From the NCBI RefSeq assembly GCF_900143055.1, contig NZ_FRCW01000003.1, positions 62,001-126,000 on the forward strand: a stretch of DNA of 64,000 nt. The letters run 5' to 3'. The translations under genes and the position numbers were made by a program. Position 1 is the stretch's first letter; every line of letters starts with the position of its first letter. Shown here piece after piece: positions 41,194-49,196 of this stretch. The DNA is from Fibrobacter sp. UWR3. GTDB lineage: Bacteria; Fibrobacterota; Fibrobacteria; Fibrobacterales; Fibrobacteraceae. The notes beneath the pieces were generated by a model, which saw only the letters and a list, made by a program, of their open reading frames with translations, ran no database searches and was not told the DNA's origin.

Positions 41194-42980
41194 TATTTCT
41201 TCTCCGTATTTTCATTTGCAGGCAAGGGTTCGGCGGGATTTGCGGCAGTTCCGACCGCGGCAGGCGGTTCACCCGCAGTGTTTTCTGCGGGCTGCACGGC
41301 GGCAGGTTCAGCGGGGGCCGGCGCGGCAGCCGCATCGGCGGCAGGCTGCGTTTCGGGTGCAGCCGGTTCGACAGGCGTTTCTGCCGGCGCGGATTCCTCC
41401 GGCTTTTCCACCGGGCGTGTCGCATTCAGCATCGTGCCCGCATCGGCAACCTCGCCAGATGCTTCCAGCAGGCCGAGCCATGCAATCACAGCATCGAAAT
41501 GCGCCTTCAGGTCGGCCACCTGCAAGCGCGAAAGCGCAAGCTCCGCATCCACCACGTCAAGCCCGGTTGCAAGACCCGCCTCGTAGGCACGCGTCTGGCT
41601 GCGGAGCGCCTCGTCGGCAAGCTCGCGCGTCTTGACGAGGCTCTGCAGGCGGCCCCGCGCATGTTCCAGTTCACGCCAGCGTTTTTCTACCAGCAGGCTT
41701 ATATTGTCGAGAGTCTGTTCCTCCATGTTCGAGAGCGAGCGTTCCATCGACTTCGCGGAACTGACCTTCGCGCGGGATTCCTTCCCGCCCAGAATCGGCA
41801 AGTCCCACTGGGCCTTCGCGCCCACAGCCCACTCGGGCTCCAGAATCGTCAAATCCTTCGTGTAGAGTTCCCTGTAACCGAACAGGGCAATTGTCGGGAA
41901 CCAGTCGGCGCGTGCGGCCCGCACGGCATCCTGGCTGCGCTTGCGTTCCGTACGGAGCTGCCTGAGCCCCGGGTGCTTTTCGCGCGCAAGCTGCTTGAAT
42001 TCCTCCATGCCGTGCACCACGTCCGGCGCTTCCACCGGGGTCGTCGCCGTAATGCTCGTGTCCGTGTGCAGCAAGCTCGCAAGCGCCATTCGGGCAAGCG
42101 ACTGGTCACGCAGAGCATCCTCGTATGCATTCTGCGCCTCTGCAAGCGCGACTTCTGCACGCAGGCGTTCCGCCTTGCTTATCTGGCCGCCTTCCTCGAG
42201 CTTCTTGGAGCGTTCCAGGTGGCCTTCGAGGTTCTTCATCGTGGATTCGCGCATCACGGAAAGTTCCTCGGTGAGGCGGAGCGTAAAGTACTTGGTCGCC
42301 ACATCCATCAGGATGGTGTTCTGCGCCATGTCGAATTCCGCCTTGCGGGCAGCCACGTTCTCTTTCGCGGCATCGTATGCCGAATAAATCTTGAGGCCGG
42401 TAAAGATGGGCCACACCACGGTCACGCGGGCGTTGAAGAACACGTCGTCCTGTACCTTCATGCCAAAGTCGGTATCGTTTATCTTATTCGACGCATCGGC
42501 GCCGTAATTTTCTGCAGCCTGCTGGGCAAGCGTATTTACCTTGTTGCTCCCCATGACACCGCTGCGGATTTCGTCCACCCTCTGGTCCACCATGCTCTTG
42601 GCAGTCGCCTCGTCCAGCCCGGCGGCCATCGCCTGCTTCACGGCATCGTTGTAGGCCTGCGTGTACGCCATGTTGTATGCCGAAAGGTACGCCTTCGAAT
42701 ACGCGGCGGCACCGGCCACCTCGCTCAGGGGCCCCTGGAGGCGGCTCAAGTCAATCGTAATCGGGTCGTTAATCTTCGTGACACCCGCCGAAAGGGAAAC
42801 CTTCGGCAAGAACCGGGAGAAGGCTTCGCTCTGCCCGCTTTCGGCCATTTCGACCTTTGCCTTTTCGGCCTTAATCTGCGAGTTGTTAGACTTCGCCATT
42901 TCCAAGGCTTCCTGCAGCGTAAGCGGGGCTGCCATGGCGGCAACGCTCAGGGAAGCGATATAGACCAAACTCTTTCTCAT
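41193..42980 (-). CDS. TolC-family outer-membrane efflux protein
   Basis: A 595-residue protein with signal peptide (MRKSLVYIASLSVAAMA) and the repeated OEP helical domain (TLQEALEMAKSNNSQIKAEK; LREARARLQ-like helices to about residue 500). It is longer than usual because of an Ala/Pro/Glu-rich tail of about 80 residues (PVEKPEESAPAETPVEPAAP...). The tail is low-complexity and similar in style to that of the FKBP lipoprotein. It heads the exporter operon. Confidence 0.88.
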   Translation of the reverse strand: MRKSLVYIASLSVAAMAAPLTLQEALEMAKSNNSQIKAEKAKVEMAESGQSEAFSRFLPKVSLSAGVTKINDPITIDLSRLQGPLSEVAGAAAYSKAYLSAYNMAYTQAYNDAVKQAMAAGLDEATAKSMVDQRVDEIRSGVMGSNKVNTLAQQAAENYGADASNKINDTDFGMKVQDDVFFNARVTVVWPIFTGLKIYSAYDAAKENVAARKAEFDMAQNTILMDVATKYFTLRLTEELSVMRESTMKNLEGHLERSKKLEEGGQISKAERLRAEVALAEAQNAYEDALRDQSLARMALASLLHTDTSITATTPVEAPDVVHGMEEFKQLAREKHPGLRQLRTERKRSQDAVRAARADWFPTIALFGYRELYTKDLTILEPEWAVGAKAQWDLPILGGKESRAKVSSAKSMERSLSNMEEQTLDNISLLVEKRWRELEHARGRLQSLVKTRELADEALRSQTRAYEAGLATGLDVVDAELALSRLQVADLKAHFDAVIAWLGLLEASGEVADAGTMLNATRPVEKPEESAPAETPVEPAAPETQPAADAAAAPAPAEPAAVQPAENTAGEPPAAVGTAANPAEPLPANENTEKK

Positions 42981-43061
42981 ATAATGAAAAATACATATTT
43001 AAATAAGCAGGGGCAACTCCGCCCATCCTACTAATTGTGTAAAACATCCGGCCTTATGAAA

Positions 43062-43092
43062 ACAAAAAGAATCCCGTTTTTCGCGGGATTCC
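43062..43092 (-). terminator. Terminator of the DUF4956-VTC operon
   Basis: GAATCCCG / CGGGATTC 8-bp stem followed on the minus strand by TTTTTGTTTT, 35 bases after the lamin-tail gene. Confidence 0.8.
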
Positions 43093-43126
43093 TTCAAAGT
43101 TTACCTTATTGTTCTATTGAACTGAT

Positions 43127-44770
43127 TTAAATCTTACCGGGGGTCGGAACGTCCACCTTCCACGCCTTCGCCTCGTAACCCATGGTAGTCACATCGACGC
43201 GGTGCAAGCTGTAACCGTAACCATCCGCTTCGGCAAGGCCATCCCACCCATCAGAGTAAAGGGTCGCATCGTGCCAGATGTAGAAGTACTTCGTTACGCC
43301 ATCAACTGTTTCCTTGGAATACGGCTCCTTCACGGCAATGGTTTCACCGCGGTTGGAAAGTTTGCCCTTGTAGGCAACAATCTGCACGTCCGCAGGAATC
43401 TGGTAGGTCTCACGGACAAAATCCGCATTCCATGCAGTAATGCCGAACGAAGCCATGTCGACATCCTCAAGCGTTTCCGGAATCAGGAGTATCAAGCCCT
43501 TCGCCGGGACAACCATGCTCGGGAACTCGAGATTGATACCTTCGACCTTCCAACCCTTCGAGACGGAAGAACTGTAAAGAGTGACAGGGGTTTCCGAGCC
43601 ATTCACGACTTCCATGAATTCGAACGGAACCGTGGTGTTGGCAGAAGCCGGATGGTAATGGATTTCGTTTATATAGAGAGAACCGACAGCGAGGGTGGAA
43701 TTCTTTTCGCCGGGGGTTGCCGCGGCAAGCGGGCCCTGCGCCGTAGAACCATCGGAAAGGTCAACAACGCCACTCGTTGCAGTAGTCGCCGGCACCCAGA
43801 TGCTCGATTCGTCGCCTTCCTGCGGGCCACGCAGGTAGAACTCGCCACCATCGGGAGCGACAACCAGTTCCTTGTCAAAGGCGGTTTCTGCATCAAGAAC
43901 GAGGTAACCCTTCGCAGGGACCACGCCCGCACTGATTGTGAGAGTTTCTCCGCGGCGTTTCGCCTCGAGAGTCCAGCCCGTGATATCTACCGGCTGGTCG
44001 CCCGCATTGTACACTTCAATCCAGGACTTTTCGCCAAGCTTGAACGGCATGATTTCGTTGATGCGCACCTGCGTCGGGGCAACCCATTCATCGCCACCTA
44101 CACCCGGATTGCCCTTATCCACCTTGCTTGCCGCCCAGGAATTGGGCTGGGCAGCGTTGCCGCCCACGTACACGAGGGTACGGCCCTTGCCATCGGCAAT
44201 GCTCGGCCAGGGAGGTTCGTTACTGAAGGCGCAGCTCACGTCACCTTCACCCTGAACCTTCACGTTCACCACGTCACCTTCATTGGTTAGCTTCACCGTA
44301 GTTCCGCCAACCCACGGGCCAAAGAGCCTTCCCGCAAAGGTCGGGTACATCTTCCTGAATTCGGCAGTGTCGTTCGCGACCACCACGTACTCGCCCTTCT
44401 TGAGGGGTTCTTCCGGGAAGGTGTAGTCCACAGCACCGCTCAGGTGAAGGAAGAAATTCTGCATGTTGTCCATGTCCATGCCGCCAGCGATGTAGACTTC
44501 CACCCACTCAAGAGGAGATTCACCGGGCGCATTGTACATGATTTCGGAACAGGCCATCTGCGGTTCGGCATTGTCCGCAATAGAGGAACTGGACTTCGCC
44601 GTAGGCTGACCGTCACTACTGCCGGGAACATCCCCGCTGCTATCGGGAACGAGACTGCCGCTAGAATCTACCGGCCCCACCGGGTCGCTGCTCGGGTCTT
44701 CGGAGCATGCCGAAAAAGCACCGAGGGTAGAAATCAGGGTTCCTGTCAAAAGCCACTTTTTCATATCCAT
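43127..44770 (-). CDS. Lamin-tail-domain surface lipoprotein
   Basis: The ATG at 44770 is chosen since AAGG stands 9 bases upstream; about 547 residues. A lipobox (LGAFSAC-S) is followed by a serine/aspartate-rich linker. Three lamin-tail (LTD)-like immunoglobulin folds are seen: SEIMYNAPGESPLEWVEVY, RINEIMPFKLGEKSWIEVYN and INEIHYHPASANTTVPFEF, each with a later WTLEAKRRGETLTI- or VVPAKGYLVL-like strand. LTDs of bacteria occur on surface proteins, often with CotH or nucleases; no such partner domain is present here. The gene is last in an operon with a VTC-domain protein, so it may be its surface partner (inference). Confidence 0.82.
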   Translation of the reverse strand: MDMKKWLLTGTLISTLGAFSACSEDPSSDPVGPVDSSGSLVPDSSGDVPGSSDGQPTAKSSSSIADNAEPQMACSEIMYNAPGESPLEWVEVYIAGGMDMDNMQNFFLHLSGAVDYTFPEEPLKKGEYVVVANDTAEFRKMYPTFAGRLFGPWVGGTTVKLTNEGDVVNVKVQGEGDVSCAFSNEPPWPSIADGKGRTLVYVGGNAAQPNSWAASKVDKGNPGVGGDEWVAPTQVRINEIMPFKLGEKSWIEVYNAGDQPVDITGWTLEAKRRGETLTISAGVVPAKGYLVLDAETAFDKELVVAPDGGEFYLRGPQEGDESSIWVPATTATSGVVDLSDGSTAQGPLAAATPGEKNSTLAVGSLYINEIHYHPASANTTVPFEFMEVVNGSETPVTLYSSSVSKGWKVEGINLEFPSMVVPAKGLILLIPETLEDVDMASFGITAWNADFVRETYQIPADVQIVAYKGKLSNRGETIAVKEPYSKETVDGVTKYFYIWHDATLYSDGWDGLAEADGYGYSLHRVDVTTMGYEAKAWKVDVPTPGKI

Positions 44771-44811
44771 AAGGGCCATCCTTTTTGAGGTTTTCGCTCT
44801 TTAAAAAAATC

Positions 44812-45630
44812 CTAGAAATTGCCCGCCAGCTTTGTCCAGTACGGGGACTTGAACCGGCGAGGGTTCTCGTAGACACGTTTCCATTCGGCTGCCGCATTAC
44901 CGAATTTAGAAAATGCGGCGTGCTTGAGGTTCAAAAATCTTATCAGGTCGAACATCCAGTAAGGAACCTGTGAGCAAGGACACTTCAATTCGAGCACTGC
45001 ATCGGCACCGGGCTGGAAAAACCTCGGGAGCCCCGTCGAATGCATGTAGTGCGGGTCCACCGTATAGTCAAATCCGTTCTCTTCGCGGAAGCGCATGCCC
45101 GTGTCGATGGTGACGCGGGAATATTCCTCGCGGAGCCCGAACCAGGCGCGGCGCTTGTACTGCGTCAAAAGGCGCGGGTGTGCCCCGTGAAGTTCCGTCT
45201 TGTACAGGAAATCCTTGAGGTACATGCGGTCCTTCTCGCCCTTGCAGGGCCATTCATCGGGTTTCATGTGCCAGACTTCGCCCGGGTTGATTCCCTTGAT
45301 GGTCGCGCGGCTCTTGTAGCAGATACTCCTGATCTTGCGCTTGACCTCGAAATGGAACGTGCCGTCCTGTGCGGGGTGTTCGCCGTAGGTACGGATACGC
45401 ATGTTGAAACGGTCCAGCAACTGCTTCTTTTTCCAGCCAAGGAACGTCCACTTCGGGGTATCCAGGTAAAGGTTCGTAATCCAGTAGAAGCCACCCGGCG
45501 TAATCTTCGAGTAGTAATCCTCCTCGCAGTACGGCGCAAGGAAGGCGCCAATCCGGTCCGCCCATTCGACGGGGATGTGGTACTTGAGCTCGAAACGCTC
45601 GAGGAGGCTAAAACCGCGGGCTTCTGCCAT
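44812..45630 (-). CDS. VTC-domain protein (polyphosphate-polymerase-like)
   Basis: A 272-residue soluble protein. The VTC tunnel fold is indicated by RFELKYHIP at the start, YWITNLYLDT, RIRTYG, FHFEVKRKI, YKRRAWFG and DAVLELKC, which supply the basic and acidic residues lining the tunnel. In yeast the VTC core makes polyphosphate from ATP; the bacterial cluster with DUF4956 proteins is not biochemically defined to my knowledge. The stop of the upstream TolC gene is 1 base away, so it is in an operon with DUF4956, HlyD and TolC genes. Confidence 0.88.
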   Translation of the reverse strand: MAEARGFSLLERFELKYHIPVEWADRIGAFLAPYCEEDYYSKITPGGFYWITNLYLDTPKWTFLGWKKKQLLDRFNMRIRTYGEHPAQDGTFHFEVKRKIRSICYKSRATIKGINPGEVWHMKPDEWPCKGEKDRMYLKDFLYKTELHGAHPRLLTQYKRRAWFGLREEYSRVTIDTGMRFREENGFDYTVDPHYMHSTGLPRFFQPGADAVLELKCPCSQVPYWMFDLIRFLNLKHAAFSKFGNAAAEWKRVYENPRRFKSPYWTKLAGNF

Positions 45631-45631
45631 A

Positions 45632-47011
45632 CTACTTCAGAGCCTCGCGCAGGTGGTTTGCGCTGTTTTCGCGGGCAAGGATGCCTGCGTAGTTGAGCAG
45701 TTCAAGATAACGGGCAAAGATATCGTATTCGAGCTTGACCGCCTTCATGTCGCTTTCGAGCGCGCTTTCCTTTGCACGCAGGAGCAATAGCGGGTCAGAA
45801 CCGGCATTGCGGGCGAACTGTTCCATAAACCCGCTCGCGCCCACCTGTTCCACAAATTCCTTCTGCACCTTCCACTGGCCAATCAGCGCGAGCACTTCTT
45901 CGGTGAGGCGAGCCACCTTCTGATTGATATCGCGCACGTCGGCGAGGTAGTCGCTCTCGGCATCGAGCTTTGCCACCTGGAGCTTGAGGTCAGAATCCTT
46001 ACCGCTGTCAAAGAACGGCAGGCGGAATGCCAGATTCACGAAGAACTTGTCGGCAGTCTTCCTGTTATCCTTATCCGGGACGAGGATGCTGGCCGTGGCG
46101 CTGCAGTTGAGCGCGCTCGTGCAACCCGTCTTGGACTGGAACTCGTCCTTGTAGTCGGCATACGCGCCTGTACCGTAAATGTCGGAGGCGTCCAGGTCCT
46201 TGTACTTTTCCAGCAGGGATTCAATCTGCAGGGAGTACCCGATACCGATATGCGAGATGTAGTCGCGGCCCTTGCTCACGTCCTGCTTGGCCTGCGCCAC
46301 TTCGCTATCGCGCTTGCCGCGGGCCATCGCCACCAGCGGGAAGTTCTCGTTCACTTCCACGCCGTTCGAGAGATTCTGCGCAAGTTCGTCCATCGTGGGG
46401 AGGAACGACGAATCCAGATCGACGCCTTCGAAATCGGGCACCCAGATTTTCATCTTGAGTTCCGCATCGCGGAGCGCCGTGCTGTCCGAAAGCAAATCCG
46501 CCTTGATGGTAGCACCCTTCTCGAGCGTGGACATCAGATCTTCGGCACTGAACGAGGCAGAACCCGACTTCATGTGCAGCACTTCCACGCGGTCTGCGTT
46601 TACCTGCAGCAACTGCTTGTTGATTTCGTTAATCTTCTTGCGCATCACGTAACGCACGCCACGTTCATAACGGTCAAAGAGCAACAGCGAACGCTCGACG
46701 CCGAACCTCGCCTTCTCGTAATTCCTTACGGCATCGGCCCTTTCCTTGTCGGCACTGCTTTCGCCGAAACTCTTCGGGGTCATGCGCAGTTCAAAATCGT
46801 GCTTTGCAAAGCTGAAACCGTCAAGCTGGTAACGGAGTTCCAACTTGTCCCAGAGTTTCGTATTCCGTTCGCCCGAGGTGGCCTCGGAACGCTTCTGCGC
46901 CGCCTCGTAGCGGGGGTCGTTCTTGGCCGATTCTACAAGCTTATCCCATGTGAGCGGTTCCGCGAATACGGCTGCCGCAAGCATGGCGGGGAGGACTGCA
47001 ATGCGTTTCAT
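45632..47011 (-). CDS. TolC-like outer-membrane protein
   Basis: A 459-residue protein with signal peptide (MKRIAVLPAMLAAAVFA) and long amphipathic helices in the TolC manner (about 50-170 and 330-459), though the conserved OEP motifs are weak. Its ATG overlaps the stop of the HlyD gene by one base. The pairing with an HlyD adaptor and the lack of a transporter ATPase or permease in the operon suggest that the DUF4956 membrane protein may take the inner-membrane place (inference). Confidence 0.72.
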   Translation of the reverse strand: MKRIAVLPAMLAAAVFAEPLTWDKLVESAKNDPRYEAAQKRSEATSGERNTKLWDKLELRYQLDGFSFAKHDFELRMTPKSFGESSADKERADAVRNYEKARFGVERSLLLFDRYERGVRYVMRKKINEINKQLLQVNADRVEVLHMKSGSASFSAEDLMSTLEKGATIKADLLSDSTALRDAELKMKIWVPDFEGVDLDSSFLPTMDELAQNLSNGVEVNENFPLVAMARGKRDSEVAQAKQDVSKGRDYISHIGIGYSLQIESLLEKYKDLDASDIYGTGAYADYKDEFQSKTGCTSALNCSATASILVPDKDNRKTADKFFVNLAFRLPFFDSGKDSDLKLQVAKLDAESDYLADVRDINQKVARLTEEVLALIGQWKVQKEFVEQVGASGFMEQFARNAGSDPLLLLRAKESALESDMKAVKLEYDIFARYLELLNYAGILARENSANHLREALK

Positions 47012-48111
47012 TACTTGTTCTCGTTCTTCTTGAGTTTCTTTCCGCTAGTTTCAGAAATGGTCACCATCTCGCCCAGCAGGAACGGATTGTTTTCGGGAAT
47101 CTTGATGGTCACTTCACGGCCGTAGACCGGCATCTCGGGCATCTTCCACATGCGTTCCGGGAATGCGACAATACGGCTCGAAAGGCCAACGACCTCGCCC
47201 ACCACGGCCTTGCCCGAACCGGCAAGCGTAGTGACCTTCACGGCCTCGCCCAGGTCCATGTTCTGGTAAATCTGTTCGTTGATGTAGCCGCGCACGAGCG
47301 TCGGGGACTTGTGGGCCAATGTCACGATAGGAGCAAAGCTGGATACCTTCTCGCCGTCGCGCACGTTCACGTCGCCCACGACCCAGTCTTCCTTCGCAAT
47401 CTGGATAAGTTCTTCCTGCTGCTTCTGCATTTCCTCAAGTTCCTTCTTGAGGTTCTCGGCTTCGCTCTTGCCGCTCGCCTTCTGGAGCTTGCTGCTACCG
47501 CGGAGGAGGGCAATCTGCTCGTTCGCGCTCTTGGTAGCAAGGGCGAGCTCGTTCTTGAGGCTCTTGATGCGCATCGCCATCGCGTCGTTGCCGTCGCTCT
47601 GGGATTTGGAGTTCGAGAGGCTCTTGAGCTTTGCAGAAATAGCCTTGTTGCTGTTGTATTCGGCTTCAAGGTTGCGGATTTCTGCGGTGAGGGTCAGGCG
47701 GCGGGTCTCTAGGTTCGCCTTCACGTCGGCCACCTTCTGGTCGATTTCGGCAGAACTCAGGTTGCTGCGGCCTTCGAGCGCATCAATCTCGCGGGTAAGT
47801 TCGGCAATGCGGAGAGTCAGGTCGGGGCGGTTGATTTCGACAATCGTATCGCCCGCATGGATTTCCTGGCCGGGAACCACGTGCACCTTCACAATCTCGG
47901 TAGCACTGGGCACGCTGATGATTGTTTCACTCGCCTCGGCAATACCCCTGAACATGGCGACCTTGCCCTGGTAGACAAACCCGACCACGATTGCCAAAAT
48001 AACGCAGATAACCCATGCTATGGAGAGCTTGTGGCCGTAGACGTAGGCCACGCCCGCATTGTTCTTGTGGGTATTCCAGAATGTATCGAGCCAATCTTCA
48101 AGCTTGTTCAT
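47011..48111 (-). CDS. HlyD-family membrane fusion protein
   Basis: A 366-residue adaptor: membrane helix at about 28-48 (IAWVICVILAIVVGFVYQ), a lipoyl half motif (VVPGQEIHAGDTIVEINRP), a long coiled coil (about 85-230, LTREIDALEGRSNLSSAEID), the second half motif (KVSSFAPIVTLAHKSPT) and a beta domain ending in PENNPFLLGEMVTISE. It starts 10 bases after DUF4956 and is coupled to the TolC-like gene. Confidence 0.88.
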   Translation of the reverse strand: MNKLEDWLDTFWNTHKNNAGVAYVYGHKLSIAWVICVILAIVVGFVYQGKVAMFRGIAEASETIISVPSATEIVKVHVVPGQEIHAGDTIVEINRPDLTLRIAELTREIDALEGRSNLSSAEIDQKVADVKANLETRRLTLTAEIRNLEAEYNSNKAISAKLKSLSNSKSQSDGNDAMAMRIKSLKNELALATKSANEQIALLRGSSKLQKASGKSEAENLKKELEEMQKQQEELIQIAKEDWVVGDVNVRDGEKVSSFAPIVTLAHKSPTLVRGYINEQIYQNMDLGEAVKVTTLAGSGKAVVGEVVGLSSRIVAFPERMWKMPEMPVYGREVTIKIPENNPFLLGEMVTISETSGKKLKKNENK

Positions 48112-48121
48112 CGTTGCCTCC

Positions 48122-48805
48122 CTACATTTCCGTCGTTGCGTCTTGCATCATGAACTGCACGTCCGAGATGCCTTCCAGCTTGGAAAGTTCATTCAGGATT
48201 TCCGCCGCAGGCTTCGTCGCCCTCAGGCGCACTTGGTAGGCGACATCAAGGCGGGCACCGCCATCGACTTCGCGCATGGTGATAAGGATGAACGTCTTGA
48301 GGCTCGTCTTCATGATATGTTCGACCTGCTCGCGGACCGGGCCTTCGTTCGGGAGGGCGAAGCGGAGCATGCCGTCAAAGAAGTGCTTGGTGCCGAGGCC
48401 CGTACGCGAAAGCAGGAAGGCGACACAGCAGAAGGCAATCGTACCGCCGGCAGCGGCACCCCAGGCATACACGCCACATCCGATACCCGCACCCAGCGAG
48501 GCGAATATGAACATGATATCGCGAGGGTCCTTGAAACTCGTACGGAAGCGGACCACCGAGAGAGCGCCCATCATACCGAGGCCACGCCCGACGTTATCGC
48601 CGATGGCCTGCATAATCATCGCAGCCGCAACCGAACTCAGGACAATGCCCTGGACGAAGTTGCGGGAATAGGAAAGGCCGAGGAACGTCTTTTCGTACGT
48701 CCAGCCGATGATGGAAGAAAGGATAAAAGCCAGCGTAAGGGTATAAACCAGCGTGATGAGAGTCGCGTTGGTCGTGCTGGACTGGACCGCAAGAAGGTCG
48801 AGCAT
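48122..48805 (-). CDS. DUF4956 membrane protein
   Basis: A 227-residue protein with four helices (LITLVYTLTLAFILSSIIG; FVQGIVLSSVAAAMIMQA; IMFIFASLGAGIGCGVYAWG; GGTIAFCCVAFLLSR) and a cytoplasmic C-terminal alpha/beta domain (about 135-227). The signature GMMGALSVVRFRTSFKDPRDIMF is that of DUF4956, a family repeatedly found next to VTC-domain proteins. It is the first gene of a five-gene operon (DUF4956, HlyD, TolC-like, VTC, lamin-tail). Its role is unknown; the context suggests export or assembly of a polyanion at the cell surface. Confidence 0.88.
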   Translation of the reverse strand: MLDLLAVQSSTTNATLITLVYTLTLAFILSSIIGWTYEKTFLGLSYSRNFVQGIVLSSVAAAMIMQAIGDNVGRGLGMMGALSVVRFRTSFKDPRDIMFIFASLGAGIGCGVYAWGAAAGGTIAFCCVAFLLSRTGLGTKHFFDGMLRFALPNEGPVREQVEHIMKTSLKTFILITMREVDGGARLDVAYQVRLRATKPAAEILNELSKLEGISDVQFMMQDATTEM

Positions 48806-49051
48806 GTTTTACTCCATATAGGTTTGCTTTTTGTTTCCATAATCTACTTAAATAACGCCGTTTTTAGGGCATTTTCTTGTAAAAATGGGTCAACAAAGAG
48901 CCATTATAATAACGTTTCATCCGAAAAATAGATAAAAACTCCCGAAATTCCTTGTAAAGATGCGTTAATAAAGCATTCTCCGTTGTAAAAGAGAACATCA
49001 AAAAGCGGTATTTTTTCGGAACAGTTCGTTCCAAGAAAAGAAAGCACGCAC
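48806..49051. other. AT-rich gene-free interval upstream of DUF4956
   Basis: No credible reading frame is seen on either strand. It probably holds the promoter of the DUF4956 operon. A GGAAC-AGTTC-GTTCC hairpin lies at about 49018-49032. Confidence 0.4.
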
Positions 49052-49078
49052 AAAAAAAAGATGGCGCAAAGCCATCCT
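49052..49078 (-). terminator. Terminator of the nfnAB-like operon
   Basis: GATGGC-TTTGC-GCCATC stem followed on the minus strand by TTTTTTTT, downstream of the flavoprotein genes. Confidence 0.8.
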
Positions 49079-49095
49079 CTTATAATGCTTTAGGT

Positions 49096-49196
49096 CTTGA
49101 AAAAGAAGCGAGCAGGACCAGGAGCCGAGCCCCCGTAGCGTATTGTAATACGTGAGGGGGCGAGCGACGCCGTAATGCGAAGCTTATTTTTTCAAG
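49096..49196. repeat. 101-base nested palindrome overlapping a gene 3' end
   Basis: Outer arms CTTGAAAAAGAAGC (49096-49109) and GCTTATTTTTTCAAG (49182-49196) are near-perfect inverted repeats. The right arm includes the last codons and stop of the flavoprotein gene (ends 49184). Inside lies a second palindrome, CCCCC (49130-49134) ... CGTATT-GT-AATACG (49139-49152) ... GGGGG (49156-49160). Confidence 0.75.
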
